Source of the DNA: WRGT01 sp942493035 | GTDB taxonomy: Bacteria > Spirochaetota > UBA4802 > UBA5550 | Assembly: GCA_942493035.1 (NCBI GenBank) | Contig: OW818666.1 | Coordinates: forward strand, 4,650,001-4,714,000 | DNA length: 64,000 nucleotides | Direction of reading: 5' to 3' | In this document: in pieces, positions 1 to 7,782 of the stretch | Position numbering within the stretch: position 1 is the stretch's first letter | Layout of the letters: every line of letters begins with the position of its first letter | Program-made: the position numbers and the translations under genes | Notes under the pieces: model-generated | The model's input: the letters and a program-made list of their open reading frames with translations, nothing else | Databases searched by the model: none | What the model was told of the DNA's origin: nothing

Positions 1-568
1 GTATGCTGTTAACACTGGTAATACTGGTTCCAAGATCGGTCAGAAGTCCCCGTATATTCTGTTTACTATCCAGCGAAATATCTTTAACAACTCCAACAGT
101 TTCAGTAACGGTGCTGAGCAGATTATGAACATCCCTGAGTATAGCTTCAAGATTTACATATTCGAGCCCTTCAATAACATCACCGTTTCTTAGTGGCGCC
201 CCTTTTCTTTCCGGATTCCGCATTTCAACAACAGTATCACCGATAATATTCTGATTGAGTATTATGGCGGAACAATCCTCATGCAGATCTATATCTTTTT
301 TTATTCTCATGGTGGCAAGAAAGTGGAGGCCCGGCTTATAAACAGGGCGGAGTTCCACAACTCTCCCTATATCATAACCTTTAAGTTTAACCGCGGTCCC
401 CTTTTTTATTGCGGATATATTGTCAATTTTTAAATATACATCAATAGTTGATCCTGAAAGGGAGTAACCCAGTTTCAGAATAATAAATAATAGAAGCATA
501 ATTACCGGGATTAAAATGAATATCCCGACTTTTAATTCATTCGGATTTTTAAAAGAAATCTTTTTCAT
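1..568 (-). CDS. MCE-domain (MlaD-like) lipid-transport protein, C-terminus missing
   Basis: The gene runs off the left edge, so only about 189 N-terminal residues are visible. The ATG at 568 overlaps the stop of the upstream ATPase gene in an ATGA arrangement, indicating translational coupling. Residues ~11-32 form one hydrophobic membrane anchor. An MCE/MlaD domain follows (about 37-115), with the family-typical stretches KKGTAVKLKGYDIGRV and IIGDTVVEM. After it begins a helical region expected to form the needle or coiled coil of MCE proteins. MlaD-type proteins bind phospholipid in the periplasm and sit on an MlaE-MlaF core. Position as the third gene after a permease and an ATPase supports this. 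Family assignment is firm; the cargo is unknown. Confidence 0.85.
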   Translation of the reverse strand, partial: MKKISFKNPNELKVGIFILIPVIMLLLFIILKLGYSLSGSTIDVYLKIDNISAIKKGTAVKLKGYDIGRVVELRPVYKPGLHFLATMRIKKDIDLHEDCSAIILNQNIIGDTVVEMRNPERKGAPLRNGDVIEGLEYVNLEAILRDVHNLLSTVTETVGVVKDISLDSKQNIRGLLTDLGTSITSVNSI

Positions 569-1323
569 AAAATTACCATAGGGCCTTCAATAGACTTATT
601 TTTATACTGCAGCAGATAAGGATTAGTGGAATTTATAAAATCTTCACGGGTTCCACTGAATACAATTCTCCCGTTAAAAAACATAATAAAAGAATCGGAA
701 ATATCAATAAAATTCCAGGGGTAATATGTAATAATTATAAGGGATTTATCAGGAAGTTTTGACCGTTCACTGAGAATGTTCATCATGGTTTTGATGTTAA
801 GAGGGCACTGATCTTCAAAAGCATATTCAAGATAGAGCAGATCCGGGTCCATAGCCAGGGCTCTGGCGAAGGATGTTTTTAATATTTCAGATCTTGTAAG
901 ATCAATAGGCCTTAATTTCCTGCAGTGATCGAGATTGAGATCATATATAATTCCGCCAACGTGTTTTTTTATCTCAGGTGCAGTCATCTTCGAATGATAT
1001 TCAAGAGGAAGAGAGATGTTCTGTTCTACAGTCATGTTGCTGAGAAGACCATAATCTCCATGAACATAACCTATATCTTTTTTGTGCATCAGCTGACCGA
1101 AGTAATCCAGTGCATTTAAAGATTCTCCCTTATAAAGTACTTCTCCATCATATCCGGAATCTGTGCGCAGGATAAGTTCAGACAGGATGTTTATACCGGA
1201 ACCCTCAGGTCCGAAGACAAGAAGATTATCCCCCTGCTTGAGGTTGAAAGTAACATCATCAAGCAGGGTAATGCCGTTTATGGTATATGTTACATTTTTA
1301 ACATCAACTATCAATTCATCCAA
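565..1323 (-). CDS. MlaF-like ABC ATPase with all catalytic motifs degenerate
   Basis: The 252-residue protein has the length and layout of an MlaF/Ttg2A nucleotide-binding subunit, lying between permease and MCE genes. Every catalytic motif is altered. Walker A at 38-45 reads GPEGSGIN, lacking the lysine and the Ser/Thr. The Q-loop position carries His88. The LSGGQ signature position reads LTRSE (142-146). Walker B ends E166-Y167 instead of Asp-Glu. The switch histidine region reads TYYPW (199-203). Start is TTG, with AGAGGA upstream. The ORF is open over its full length and coupled to the next gene, so it looks maintained rather than decayed. ATP hydrolysis is not expected; a structural pseudo-ATPase role is inference. 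Confidence 0.85.
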   Translation of the reverse strand: MDELIVDVKNVTYTINGITLLDDVTFNLKQGDNLLVFGPEGSGINILSELILRTDSGYDGEVLYKGESLNALDYFGQLMHKKDIGYVHGDYGLLSNMTVEQNISLPLEYHSKMTAPEIKKHVGGIIYDLNLDHCRKLRPIDLTRSEILKTSFARALAMDPDLLYLEYAFEDQCPLNIKTMMNILSERSKLPDKSLIIITYYPWNFIDISDSFIMFFNGRIVFSGTREDFINSTNPYLLQYKNKSIEGPMVIL

Positions 1324-1337
1324 GGAAAGGTCCTCTT

Positions 1338-2126
1338 CTATAAATAAAATAATAAAGAAACAAGAATGTTAACAATAATAGATACAAAAAGTGTCCGTAT
1401 TACTGCTTTGGAAACGTATATGGGAATTTCAAATTTTGATGACGGTTTAAGACCATAATAGCAGCAGATGAGAGGAATGGTTATTCCGAATATTATACTT
1501 TTAATTAAAGCTGCAACTATATCTTTAAACGTGAATGAGTCTATCAGTGTCTGGGCAAATACATCCATCGGGATATAGACAACTGTCTGCGAAATGAGGT
1601 ATCCTCCGATAAAGGCGACTATATCAAAAATAATTATAAGTGATGTTATTGAAATAATCGATGCAATTATTCTCGGGAAGATAATAAAGAGTTTTGTATC
1701 TATCCCCATGAGTTCCATGGAGAGAATTTCCCGTGACCACTTCTGAACAGAAATTTCTGTCGCTATGGCCGATCCCGATCTTGAAATTACAATAAGTGCA
1801 GTGGCAAGCGGGCCAAGCTCCCGTGCAATAATTATTACAAGAATATTTCCAAGGAAACCCTCAACTCCGAACTTCGGCAGACTGGTGAGAGCCTGTATAA
1901 TTACTGTTCCACCAAGAAGCAGGGCGATTATCATAACTATAACCAGGGCATCGACACCGGTAAATTTTGTCTGATTAACAATGATATTGTAAATAGAACG
2001 GAAACTGAGATACCGCAGCGATCTCAGTGAGAAAATTATCGACTTTGTATATTTGGCGAAATCGGACATGCCTCTGCTCATTGAGAGGGCTTTCGATCCT
2101 GTATATATAGATATCTCTTTTATCAT
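1338..2126 (-). CDS. MlaE-family ABC permease
   Basis: This 262-residue polytopic membrane protein carries the MlaE/YrbE core: the conserved ARELGPLATALIV stretch, the RSGSAIATEI segment and about five or six hydrophobic helices spread from residue 60 to the C-terminus. It is the first visible gene of a minus-strand operon, 14 bp before the ATPase. MlaE permeases form the inner-membrane core of retrograde or anterograde phospholipid transporters and normally dimerise on two MlaF ATPases. Here the partner ATPase is degenerate. A second MlaE paralogue lies at 35200-35979. The ribosome-binding site is weak (GGGAAT). Confidence 0.9.
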   Translation of the reverse strand: MIKEISIYTGSKALSMSRGMSDFAKYTKSIIFSLRSLRYLSFRSIYNIIVNQTKFTGVDALVIVMIIALLLGGTVIIQALTSLPKFGVEGFLGNILVIIIARELGPLATALIVISRSGSAIATEISVQKWSREILSMELMGIDTKLFIIFPRIIASIISITSLIIIFDIVAFIGGYLISQTVVYIPMDVFAQTLIDSFTFKDIVAALIKSIIFGITIPLICCYYGLKPSSKFEIPIYVSKAVIRTLFVSIIVNILVSLLFYL

Positions 2127-2189
2127 ATTCCCGATTTATCAATTTAATCTGATTGCAGAAGGCGCATACTTATACTATAGCGGATAACG

Positions 2190-2332
2190 AATGAATTAGT
2201 ATAAGCAACCCTTCGACTCCGCTCATTTCGACAAGCTCAATACAAGCAGGGAGCGTAATTTAACGCTGGCTGAGCGGAGTCGAAGTCTGAGGTTCGTACT
2301 ATTTCAATCTTAAAATGCTATAAAATCTGAAT
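2190..2332. repeat. Dispersed palindromic repeat family A, copy 1
   Basis: Arms CTTCGACTCCGCTCA (2211-2225) and its exact reverse complement (2271-2285) flank a spacer containing GAGCGTAATTTAACGC. Conserved outer sequence includes GAATGAATTAGTA on the left and TACTATTTCAATCTTAAAATGCT on the right in part. Related copies are at 12916-13020, 32850-32946 and 59655-59705 (opposite orientation). It sits in the 412-bp divergent gap 2127-2538, where I see nothing else apart from AT-rich promoter-like DNA. Confidence 0.85.
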
Positions 2333-2538
2333 TCCGCTAATTATATATAATTGCTTTTCTCAACCTGATTATATAATACTGTTTATGAGAGAATTCAGCC
2401 ACACCTTTTTCTAAATACCAGTTTATTTAAAAAATGTGATTATTATTCAATGATTTTTTTGTTTACCAGAGTAATATTTTATTTTTAATGAGCTAAGAAT
2501 TATTATACTTAATATTACTTTATAAGACAGGAATTTAT

Positions 2539-3975
2539 ATGTCACAAAGACTCAGATATTTTACTTTAGCAGGTGTCTCCGTCATCGCTGCAATTTTTAT
2601 AATTGCGTCATTATCTACCAGTCTAATTTATATCAGGGATTACGCTAAATCCTTTGCAATCAGAACTTTTAATCTTTATGAATCACCCTCAGGAACAGTA
2701 AGTGTAATCAGCGGTAACAACTATAAAAAATATATAAAAACATATAATAATATGCCAGACGGGATGTTTCATTTTGCTAATGTGCTTTTTTATCAGGCAA
2801 ATAAAAATACACCTCTGTCAGAGCTTGCGGTGTCAGCAATTGAACTGACCGATTATTATAAATTATACACGTTTAAGCAGGATCTTTTATCAGGGAATAG
2901 AATTAACAGGAATATAATTAATTCGGGTGAAGTAATAATTATTGATAAGTCTCTCCCTGTTTTAATTCCTGATTACAAGTTACACAGATCGGGAAGTGTA
3001 ATTTTTACGAAGGGGCTTTACTTTTCCGGTGATACTGCCGGGGGGGAGTCTTTTATATCAAAGCTTCCGGTATTTAAGTCTATGGGAATTAATGCGATAG
3101 TATTTGATGTAAAGGATATAACCGGAATTGTTCACACAAAGAGCAGACTAAAAGAAGTGCGTGATTATAATCTTATCCGGCAGGGAGCAATTGATAATCT
3201 GCCGAAGCTTATAAGGGACTGCAGAGATAACGGTTTGTACACTATTGCCAGAATCGCGGTTTTCCATGATCAGCGTCTATGGGAATCAGATCCATCTTCA
3301 CGCATTAAATCGAAGAATACAGGGCGGGAGTGGAATCCAGGTTCACATGAGAAGTGGTGTGACCCCACGAGCAGAAAAGTTCAGGATTACAATATAGCTC
3401 TGGCGGTTGAACTTGCCGAAGCCGGTGTTGACGAAGTGCAGTTTGACTACATAAGATTTCCTACACTTGGAGATCAGAATGATACCGCTTTTGTCTACAG
3501 TGACGGCAAAATGGAGAGAGTTGAGATCATATCGCGTTTTTTAAAGAGAGCTCACGAGGAGATAAGGAGAGCCGGAGCTTTTCTCTCAATTGATATTTTC
3601 GGAGTTGTAGCATGGGGTAAACGGGTTGATATTGATAAAACCGGTCAGGATATAGCCCTCCTTGCTCAGCATTGTGATGTGATCTCTCCTATGCTCTACC
3701 CGTCTCATTTTAATGATCAGTTCGACGGATTTCAGAATCCCGGTGATCATCCGTATTATTTTATTCTTGAAGGCTGCAGAAAGGTCCGCGAGCTTGCCGG
3801 CAATAAGGTAATAATCCGGCCATGGCTGCAGGCATTCGGCTGGAGAGTTTCGAGATTCAATGCTGAGTATATTGCCGAGCAGGTTAAAGGTTCGAACGAT
3901 TCAGGTGCATTCGGATATCTCTTCTGGAATGCGTCTAATAAGTACAATGAAGTTTTTCAGAGTATGGAAAAGTAA
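2539..3975 (+). CDS. DUF4015-type putative glycoside hydrolase, membrane anchored
   Basis: This 478-residue protein has one N-terminal hydrophobic segment (about 11-31) serving as signal anchor. From about 155 to 470 it matches the putative glycosyl hydrolase family DUF4015 (PF13200), with a TIM-barrel-like pattern: KSMGINAIVFDVKD, GLYTIARIAVF, DEVQFDYIRFP, SIDIFGVVAWG and VISPMLYPSHF. The acidic residues in the DEVQFDYIRF strand are plausible active-site residues. The N-terminal ~130 residues are unassigned. A shorter lipoprotein paralogue at 30710-31690 shares the DYIRF and PMLYPSHF motifs. The gene stands alone, divergent from the Mla operon, and ends in a palindromic terminator. The substrate is unknown; a cell-envelope polysaccharide is only a guess. 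Confidence 0.8.
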   Translation: MSQRLRYFTLAGVSVIAAIFIIASLSTSLIYIRDYAKSFAIRTFNLYESPSGTVSVISGNNYKKYIKTYNNMPDGMFHFANVLFYQANKNTPLSELAVSAIELTDYYKLYTFKQDLLSGNRINRNIINSGEVIIIDKSLPVLIPDYKLHRSGSVIFTKGLYFSGDTAGGESFISKLPVFKSMGINAIVFDVKDITGIVHTKSRLKEVRDYNLIRQGAIDNLPKLIRDCRDNGLYTIARIAVFHDQRLWESDPSSRIKSKNTGREWNPGSHEKWCDPTSRKVQDYNIALAVELAEAGVDEVQFDYIRFPTLGDQNDTAFVYSDGKMERVEIISRFLKRAHEEIRRAGAFLSIDIFGVVAWGKRVDIDKTGQDIALLAQHCDVISPMLYPSHFNDQFDGFQNPGDHPYYFILEGCRKVRELAGNKVIIRPWLQAFGWRVSRFNAEYIAEQVKGSNDSGAFGYLFWNASNKYNEVFQSMEK

Positions 3976-3990
3976 AATCTGCAGTAGAAA

Positions 3991-4020
3991 CAGAATAAGG
4001 GGCTTAAGCCCCTTGTTCTG
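3991..4020. terminator. Palindromic hairpin between convergent genes
   Basis: CAGAA-T-AAGGGGC-TTAA-GCCCCTT-G-TTCTG forms a long, almost perfect stem directly between the convergent genes ending at 3975 and 4050. There is no strong T-tract, so it may act as a bidirectional hairpin. Confidence 0.6.
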
Positions 4021-4049
4021 TGAGTTGATATTTACGTGTGAATTTGTGT

Positions 4050-4442
4050 CTATTCGATTATGACTTTTACTGTTGTCGTTTTTGCGGACTCCGGTTTATC
4101 TTTCCAATGCTGAGCATAATTGAAAGTTAGAGTTAATTCCCCTTTTTCAATAGATTTAAAAACAAACTGCTGAATTTCAAATCCGCCGGTTATATCTGCA
4201 TTTTTCTTTTCAGTTAATACTTCCTCTTTTACAATTTTAAGAGCAGAGGGAAGCTTCATCAGCTTCCAGCTGTAGCCTGTACTCAGCTGAGCTTCGAGTG
4301 AGACAGAAAAAGTTTTTCCTGCTTTTGCAGTAATGGTCTGATCCCCGGAGCCTGATTTGACAAGAATCTCCGGCGAATTTGCACATCCTGAAAATAAAAA
4401 AGCGAAAATTGTTATTGAGAATATATACTTTTTAAAAGTCAT
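4050..4442 (-). CDS. Chagasin-like (I42) cysteine-peptidase inhibitor lipoprotein
   Basis: This 130-residue lipoprotein has the lipobox LFSGC with Cys20 as the acylated residue. The mature part follows the inhibitor I42/chagasin plan: the first loop STGYSW (equivalent to the NPTTGY/F loop), a QQFVFKSIEKGELTLTFNY core and the third loop around HWKD (equivalent to RPWE). Chagasins insert these loops into the active cleft of papain-family peptidases. The gene starts 13 bp after a papain-family peptidase on the same strand, so the two are almost certainly co-transcribed. The residue after the lipid-modified Cys is Ala, which in Gram-negatives permits outer-membrane sorting. Inhibition of the neighbour is a family-based inference. 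Confidence 0.82.
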   Translation of the reverse strand: MTFKKYIFSITIFAFLFSGCANSPEILVKSGSGDQTITAKAGKTFSVSLEAQLSTGYSWKLMKLPSALKIVKEEVLTEKKNADITGGFEIQQFVFKSIEKGELTLTFNYAQHWKDKPESAKTTTVKVIIE

Positions 4443-4455
4443 TATTTCCTCCGGA

Positions 4456-5688
4456 TTATTCCTGGGATACGACTATCCATGATGCGCCGTATCCTATATT
4501 ATTACATCCGTATTCAACCCAGATGTAGCCTTTGTCTCCCCAGTTCGGACCCCAGGAATTTTTTACAAGATATGCTTTTTTGTTGTCATCCCAGCCTACA
4601 ATTGTAATGGCATGATTTACATCGTTTGGTCCCGAGACAGATGCAAACTCATCGAATACTCCGCTTTTATATGCCTGAAATGCCGGTGTAACTTTAACTG
4701 TCGCGGCAATGGCTCCGTATTTTGCAATAGCTGCTTTCATCTCCTGCACGGATGGGATTCCGGCATCTCTTCGAATGTAACCCCATTTACTGATTGTATA
4801 TTTTGTCTTTGATGATGATGAGCAGAAGCCGGATTTCCCTTTGTACGGATCATCTTTCTCGGTTCTGGCTCCTTTGGTTGTCAGATAGTCGAAAACACCG
4901 CCATACCATCCGCCGTCGCAGCTGCCTGCATCTTTTCCGTTTTTATCAGCTGCACAGTCGAGTATTGCCTGTTCGGATATATCAAGTGTTGTTCCGTTTT
5001 TTAATAAATAATCGGTTTCATAAACAGCAGCAGCTGTGAACGCCCAGCAGCTTCCGCATATTCCCTGATACTGAACAATTGTAGATGTTTTAGCTCCGTT
5101 CCATGCAAATACAGGGAGTGTTAAAGCCGGTGCAAGGTTAAACGGAATATTACGGTCATTCATTTCCGCTTTATTATTCTCTTCGTTACGTCTTCTCTCC
5201 TCCTCCTGTCTTCGGAGTTCCTCCTGTCTGCGCATCTCCTCCTGTTTCCTTCTGTCTTCCTCTTTATTTATTGCATCTTCTCTTCTTTTTCTCTCTTCTT
5301 CGAGACGTCTAAGCTCTTCCTGTTTTCTTTTTTCAGCTTTTTTACGTTCGATCTCCTCTTTCTTTCTTTTTTCCTCTTCTATTTTTCTCAGTTCCTCTTC
5401 AGAAGGGGGCTTTGTTCCTGTAATTTCAGAAATTTTATATTTCATCATTTCATTGAGTTCAACAGTGAATTTCTTGTTTTTCTTTTTAAGATCAGCAACA
5501 ACACTGTTCATTGTCTGCTTAATCTCTTCATCGGTTCTTCCGATTTTCTGTTTGTCCTGCTTGAATTTTTTAAGTATATCTTCCTTCGTAGTCTTCTGCG
5601 CATTTACTGCTGAAGATGATAATGTTAAGATTAGAATTAAAATCAGCCCCGTAAAAGCTTTAAATCTGGTGTTTACTGTTCTTTTCAT
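4456..5688 (-). CDS. Secreted papain-family (C1A) cysteine peptidase with charged coiled-coil prodomain
   Basis: The 410-residue protein has a signal peptide (1-30, ending VNA), then a helical region with an extremely Glu/Lys/Arg-rich repetitive stretch (about 96-172, repeated RRQEE/EERRR units) likely forming a long single helix or coiled coil. The catalytic domain (about 190-410) is complete: oxyanion Gln208 and nucleophile Cys214 in QGICGSCWAF, His359 in NHAITIVGWDD, and Asn377 in KNSWGPNWGDKGY. Disulfide-type cysteines are present (Cys245, Cys257). It heads a two-gene unit with a chagasin-like inhibitor. The highly charged segment does not resemble the ERFNIN propeptide I would expect. 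It is probably periplasmic or exported. Confidence 0.92.
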   Translation of the reverse strand: MKRTVNTRFKAFTGLILILILTLSSSAVNAQKTTKEDILKKFKQDKQKIGRTDEEIKQTMNSVVADLKKKNKKFTVELNEMMKYKISEITGTKPPSEEELRKIEEEKRKKEEIERKKAEKRKQEELRRLEEERKRREDAINKEEDRRKQEEMRRQEELRRQEEERRRNEENNKAEMNDRNIPFNLAPALTLPVFAWNGAKTSTIVQYQGICGSCWAFTAAAVYETDYLLKNGTTLDISEQAILDCAADKNGKDAGSCDGGWYGGVFDYLTTKGARTEKDDPYKGKSGFCSSSSKTKYTISKWGYIRRDAGIPSVQEMKAAIAKYGAIAATVKVTPAFQAYKSGVFDEFASVSGPNDVNHAITIVGWDDNKKAYLVKNSWGPNWGDKGYIWVEYGCNNIGYGASWIVVSQE

Positions 5689-5810
5689 ACAGCTCTCCTG
5701 AAATATGATAATTCATGTATAATTTATTATATACTGATATTTTTTGCAATAAACAAATTTTAAAACAATGTTAATTCCTTAACATGCATTTCAAATTTAA
5801 AAAAAAGAAT

Positions 5811-5845
5811 ATATCTCTCCGCCGCCGAAGGCGGCGGAGAGATAT
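5811..5845. repeat. GC-rich perfect palindrome, family F copy 1
   Basis: A 16-bp arm, ATATCTCTCCGCCGCC, a GAA loop and the exact reverse complement form a 35-bp hairpin. It is followed by TTCAGGAATTATTACTGAA at about 5869. Both parts recur at 31691-31765, and a hairpin-only copy is at 48992-49020. The unit lies between divergent genes, so a terminator role is unlikely here. Confidence 0.8.
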
Positions 5846-5957
5846 AAGTTTTTTAGCATAAAAGAATTCAGGAATTATTACTGAATTTTAAAATATATTG
5901 ACAGTTTAAATTAACTTCTGATTTCTGATAGCTGAATAAATAAATCTGGAGCTTGAT

Positions 5958-7028
5958 ATGTCAGTAAAAAAAATAGCCGTACTTCCGGGCGATGGAATAG
6001 GACCTGAGGTCATTGAAGAAGCAATTAAAGTATTGGATAAAATTTCCGGAATTTTCGGCATAGGATTTTCATATACTTTCGCCGATGTAGGGGGCGCTGC
6101 TCTCGATAACCATGGCGAACCTCTCCCTGCGTCTACAGTAAAAATATGCGAAGATTCAGACGCGGTACTTTTCGGTTCAGTGGGGGGACCAAAATGGGAA
6201 AAATTTCCTCCTGAAAAACAGCCTGAAAGAGGTGCTCTTCTCCCTTTAAGAAAACATTTTAATCTTTATGCGAACCTCAGACCTGCTATTATCTTCAAAG
6301 AGCTGAAAGAGGCATCTCCTCTTAAATCAGCAATTATAGGTGACGGCTTTGATATTATGATTATCAGAGAGCTTACCGGCGGAATCTATTTTGGACAGCC
6401 TAAATTTAAAGATGACAACAAAGGATTTGATACTCTTATTTATACCCGCCCTGAAATTGTAAGAATTGCAAAAGTAGCATTTGAAACTGCAATGAAGCGT
6501 AATAAAAAAGTTACTTCTATAGATAAAGCAAATGTGCTTTCAACTTCAATTCTCTGGAGAGAGGTTGTTGAAGAGGTGGCGAAGGATTATCCTGAAGTAG
6601 CATTAAACCATCTTTATGTAGATAATGCTTCAATGCAGCTTGTAAAAGATCCCCGTCAGTTTGATGTTATGCTCTGCGATAATATGTTTGGAGATATTCT
6701 TTCAGATGAAGCTTCAATGATTACAGGATCTATCGGAATGCTCCCTTCTGCTTCACTCTCTGACGGATCTTTCGGATTATATGAGCCTGCAGGCGGATCA
6801 GCTCCGGACATAGCAGGTAAGGGGATTGCAAATCCGATTGCTCAGATTCTTTCAGGCGCGATGATGCTTAAATACAGTTTCGGATTAAATGAAGCTTATA
6901 CAATGATTTTCAGTTCAATAGAGAAAGCTCTTGAGCAGGGATATAGAACCGGAGATATAATGTCTGAAGGGAAAAAACTCATCGGAACAAAAGAGATGGG
7001 TGATCTTATTCTTTCAAATATAAAATAG
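5958..7028 (+). CDS. leuB: 3-isopropylmalate dehydrogenase
   Basis: This 356-residue protein is full length for LeuB, which oxidatively decarboxylates 3-isopropylmalate to 2-oxoisocaproate in leucine biosynthesis using NAD+. Diagnostic features are the N-terminus LPGDGIGPEV, substrate-loop arginines in LYANLRPA and IIRELTGGIYFG, the metal-binding Asp stretch in LCDNMFGDILSDEAS, and the adenine-binding GLYEPAGGSAPDIAGK. ELTGGIYFG favours isopropylmalate over isocitrate. It is monocistronic: no leuA or leuCD neighbour, and a strong terminator follows. AGGAGC-like GGAGC precedes the ATG. Confidence 0.97.
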   Translation: MSVKKIAVLPGDGIGPEVIEEAIKVLDKISGIFGIGFSYTFADVGGAALDNHGEPLPASTVKICEDSDAVLFGSVGGPKWEKFPPEKQPERGALLPLRKHFNLYANLRPAIIFKELKEASPLKSAIIGDGFDIMIIRELTGGIYFGQPKFKDDNKGFDTLIYTRPEIVRIAKVAFETAMKRNKKVTSIDKANVLSTSILWREVVEEVAKDYPEVALNHLYVDNASMQLVKDPRQFDVMLCDNMFGDILSDEASMITGSIGMLPSASLSDGSFGLYEPAGGSAPDIAGKGIANPIAQILSGAMMLKYSFGLNEAYTMIFSSIEKALEQGYRTGDIMSEGKKLIGTKEMGDLILSNIK

Positions 7029-7043
7029 GCATAATAAAATATT

Positions 7044-7080
7044 AAAAAAAAGCCGGCTGCGTTAGCGCCGGCTTTTTTTT
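7044..7080. terminator. Strong intrinsic terminator after leuB, apparently bidirectional
   Basis: AGCCGGC and GCCGGCT pair around a 9-nt loop, flanked by eight A upstream and eight T downstream. The symmetry allows it to serve leuB and the convergent small ORF, whose stop codon overlaps its right edge. Confidence 0.93.
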
Positions 7081-7207
7081 ATTTTTTTGAAAGCTCAAGT
7101 GTCATCGTTTTGGCTTTTACAAATAAATTTTCAGCTTCCTGAAAATTCCCCTTTTTCATGGACTCCAGTCCCTTGCTGAAAAGAGTATCGATTTCTTTTA
7201 CGCTCAT
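7079..7207 (-). CDS. 42-residue TPR-like small protein
   Basis: An ATG at 7207 is preceded on the minus strand by CGGAGGTT, a good ribosome-binding site. The 42 codons end in TAA at 7079-7081, inside the T-tract of the shared leuB terminator. The peptide (begins MSVKEIDTLFSKGLESMKKG) contains one TPR-like helix pair: GLESMKKGNFQEAENLFVKA has the spacing of small and large residues seen in tetratricopeptide motifs. It is too short for a complete TPR fold. It may be a genuine microprotein; the binding site, terminator and TPR-like pattern argue for it. Its function is unknown. Confidence 0.6.
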   Translation of the reverse strand: MSVKEIDTLFSKGLESMKKGNFQEAENLFVKAKTMTLELSKK

Positions 7208-7339
7208 ATTAATAACCTCCGTGTTATATTACTTATTTATCGACATTTAGCAGAAATGTGTTAGAATTTTTACGAAAAAAATATTAAAAAATAAAATTGT
7301 TTCGCCAGCTATATCTTTCTGCTCCTGCAATTTCAGACT

Positions 7340-7470
7340 AACTTGTACCAATATCAACAGCCCCCTAAATCCCCCGGAGGGGGACTTAAAAGACATTTGT
7401 TTTAAAAATTACGTTAAAATGAATGAATTTTGCGATATTGTTTTAAAGTCCCCCTCCGGGGGCTGGGCAT
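7340..7470. repeat. Dispersed repeat family B, copy 1, with inverted arms
   Basis: ACTTGTACC, then CAACAGCCCCCTAAATCCCC and a GGAGGGGGACTT arm, are followed about 60 bp later by AAAGTCCCCCTCCGGGGGCTG as the inverted partner. The same core recurs at 59707-59796. It lies in the 575-bp gap 7208-7782. The rest of that gap holds AT-rich sequence and a small TCTCCGCCGCGCCGGAGA hairpin near 7692, about 70 bp before fbp; no other gene is visible. Confidence 0.75.
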
Positions 7471-7782
7471 TTGGTGCTGCAAAATGATGCATGAAGAATT
7501 TAGAATCTCTTACCTTAATGACATTGGGTGCGGGAGGGCATTAAGAAGTCACCAGTCAGTGCAGCCTGCATAAAATAAATTGACAATAGAAGACTTTTGA
7601 ATCAGATTTACTTTAAGAACATCTGTTTTAGATTGAAACAGTAGTAAGATCAGAGGATTTTTTGTAACTGTTCATAAACCGGTTATATTTCATCTCCGCC
7701 GCGCCGGAGAGTAGTTTTACCACTGGTTTTTCATCAGGTACGATTTTTTCAGTCTGAAAAGCATCTCAATTCCGGGGGAATT

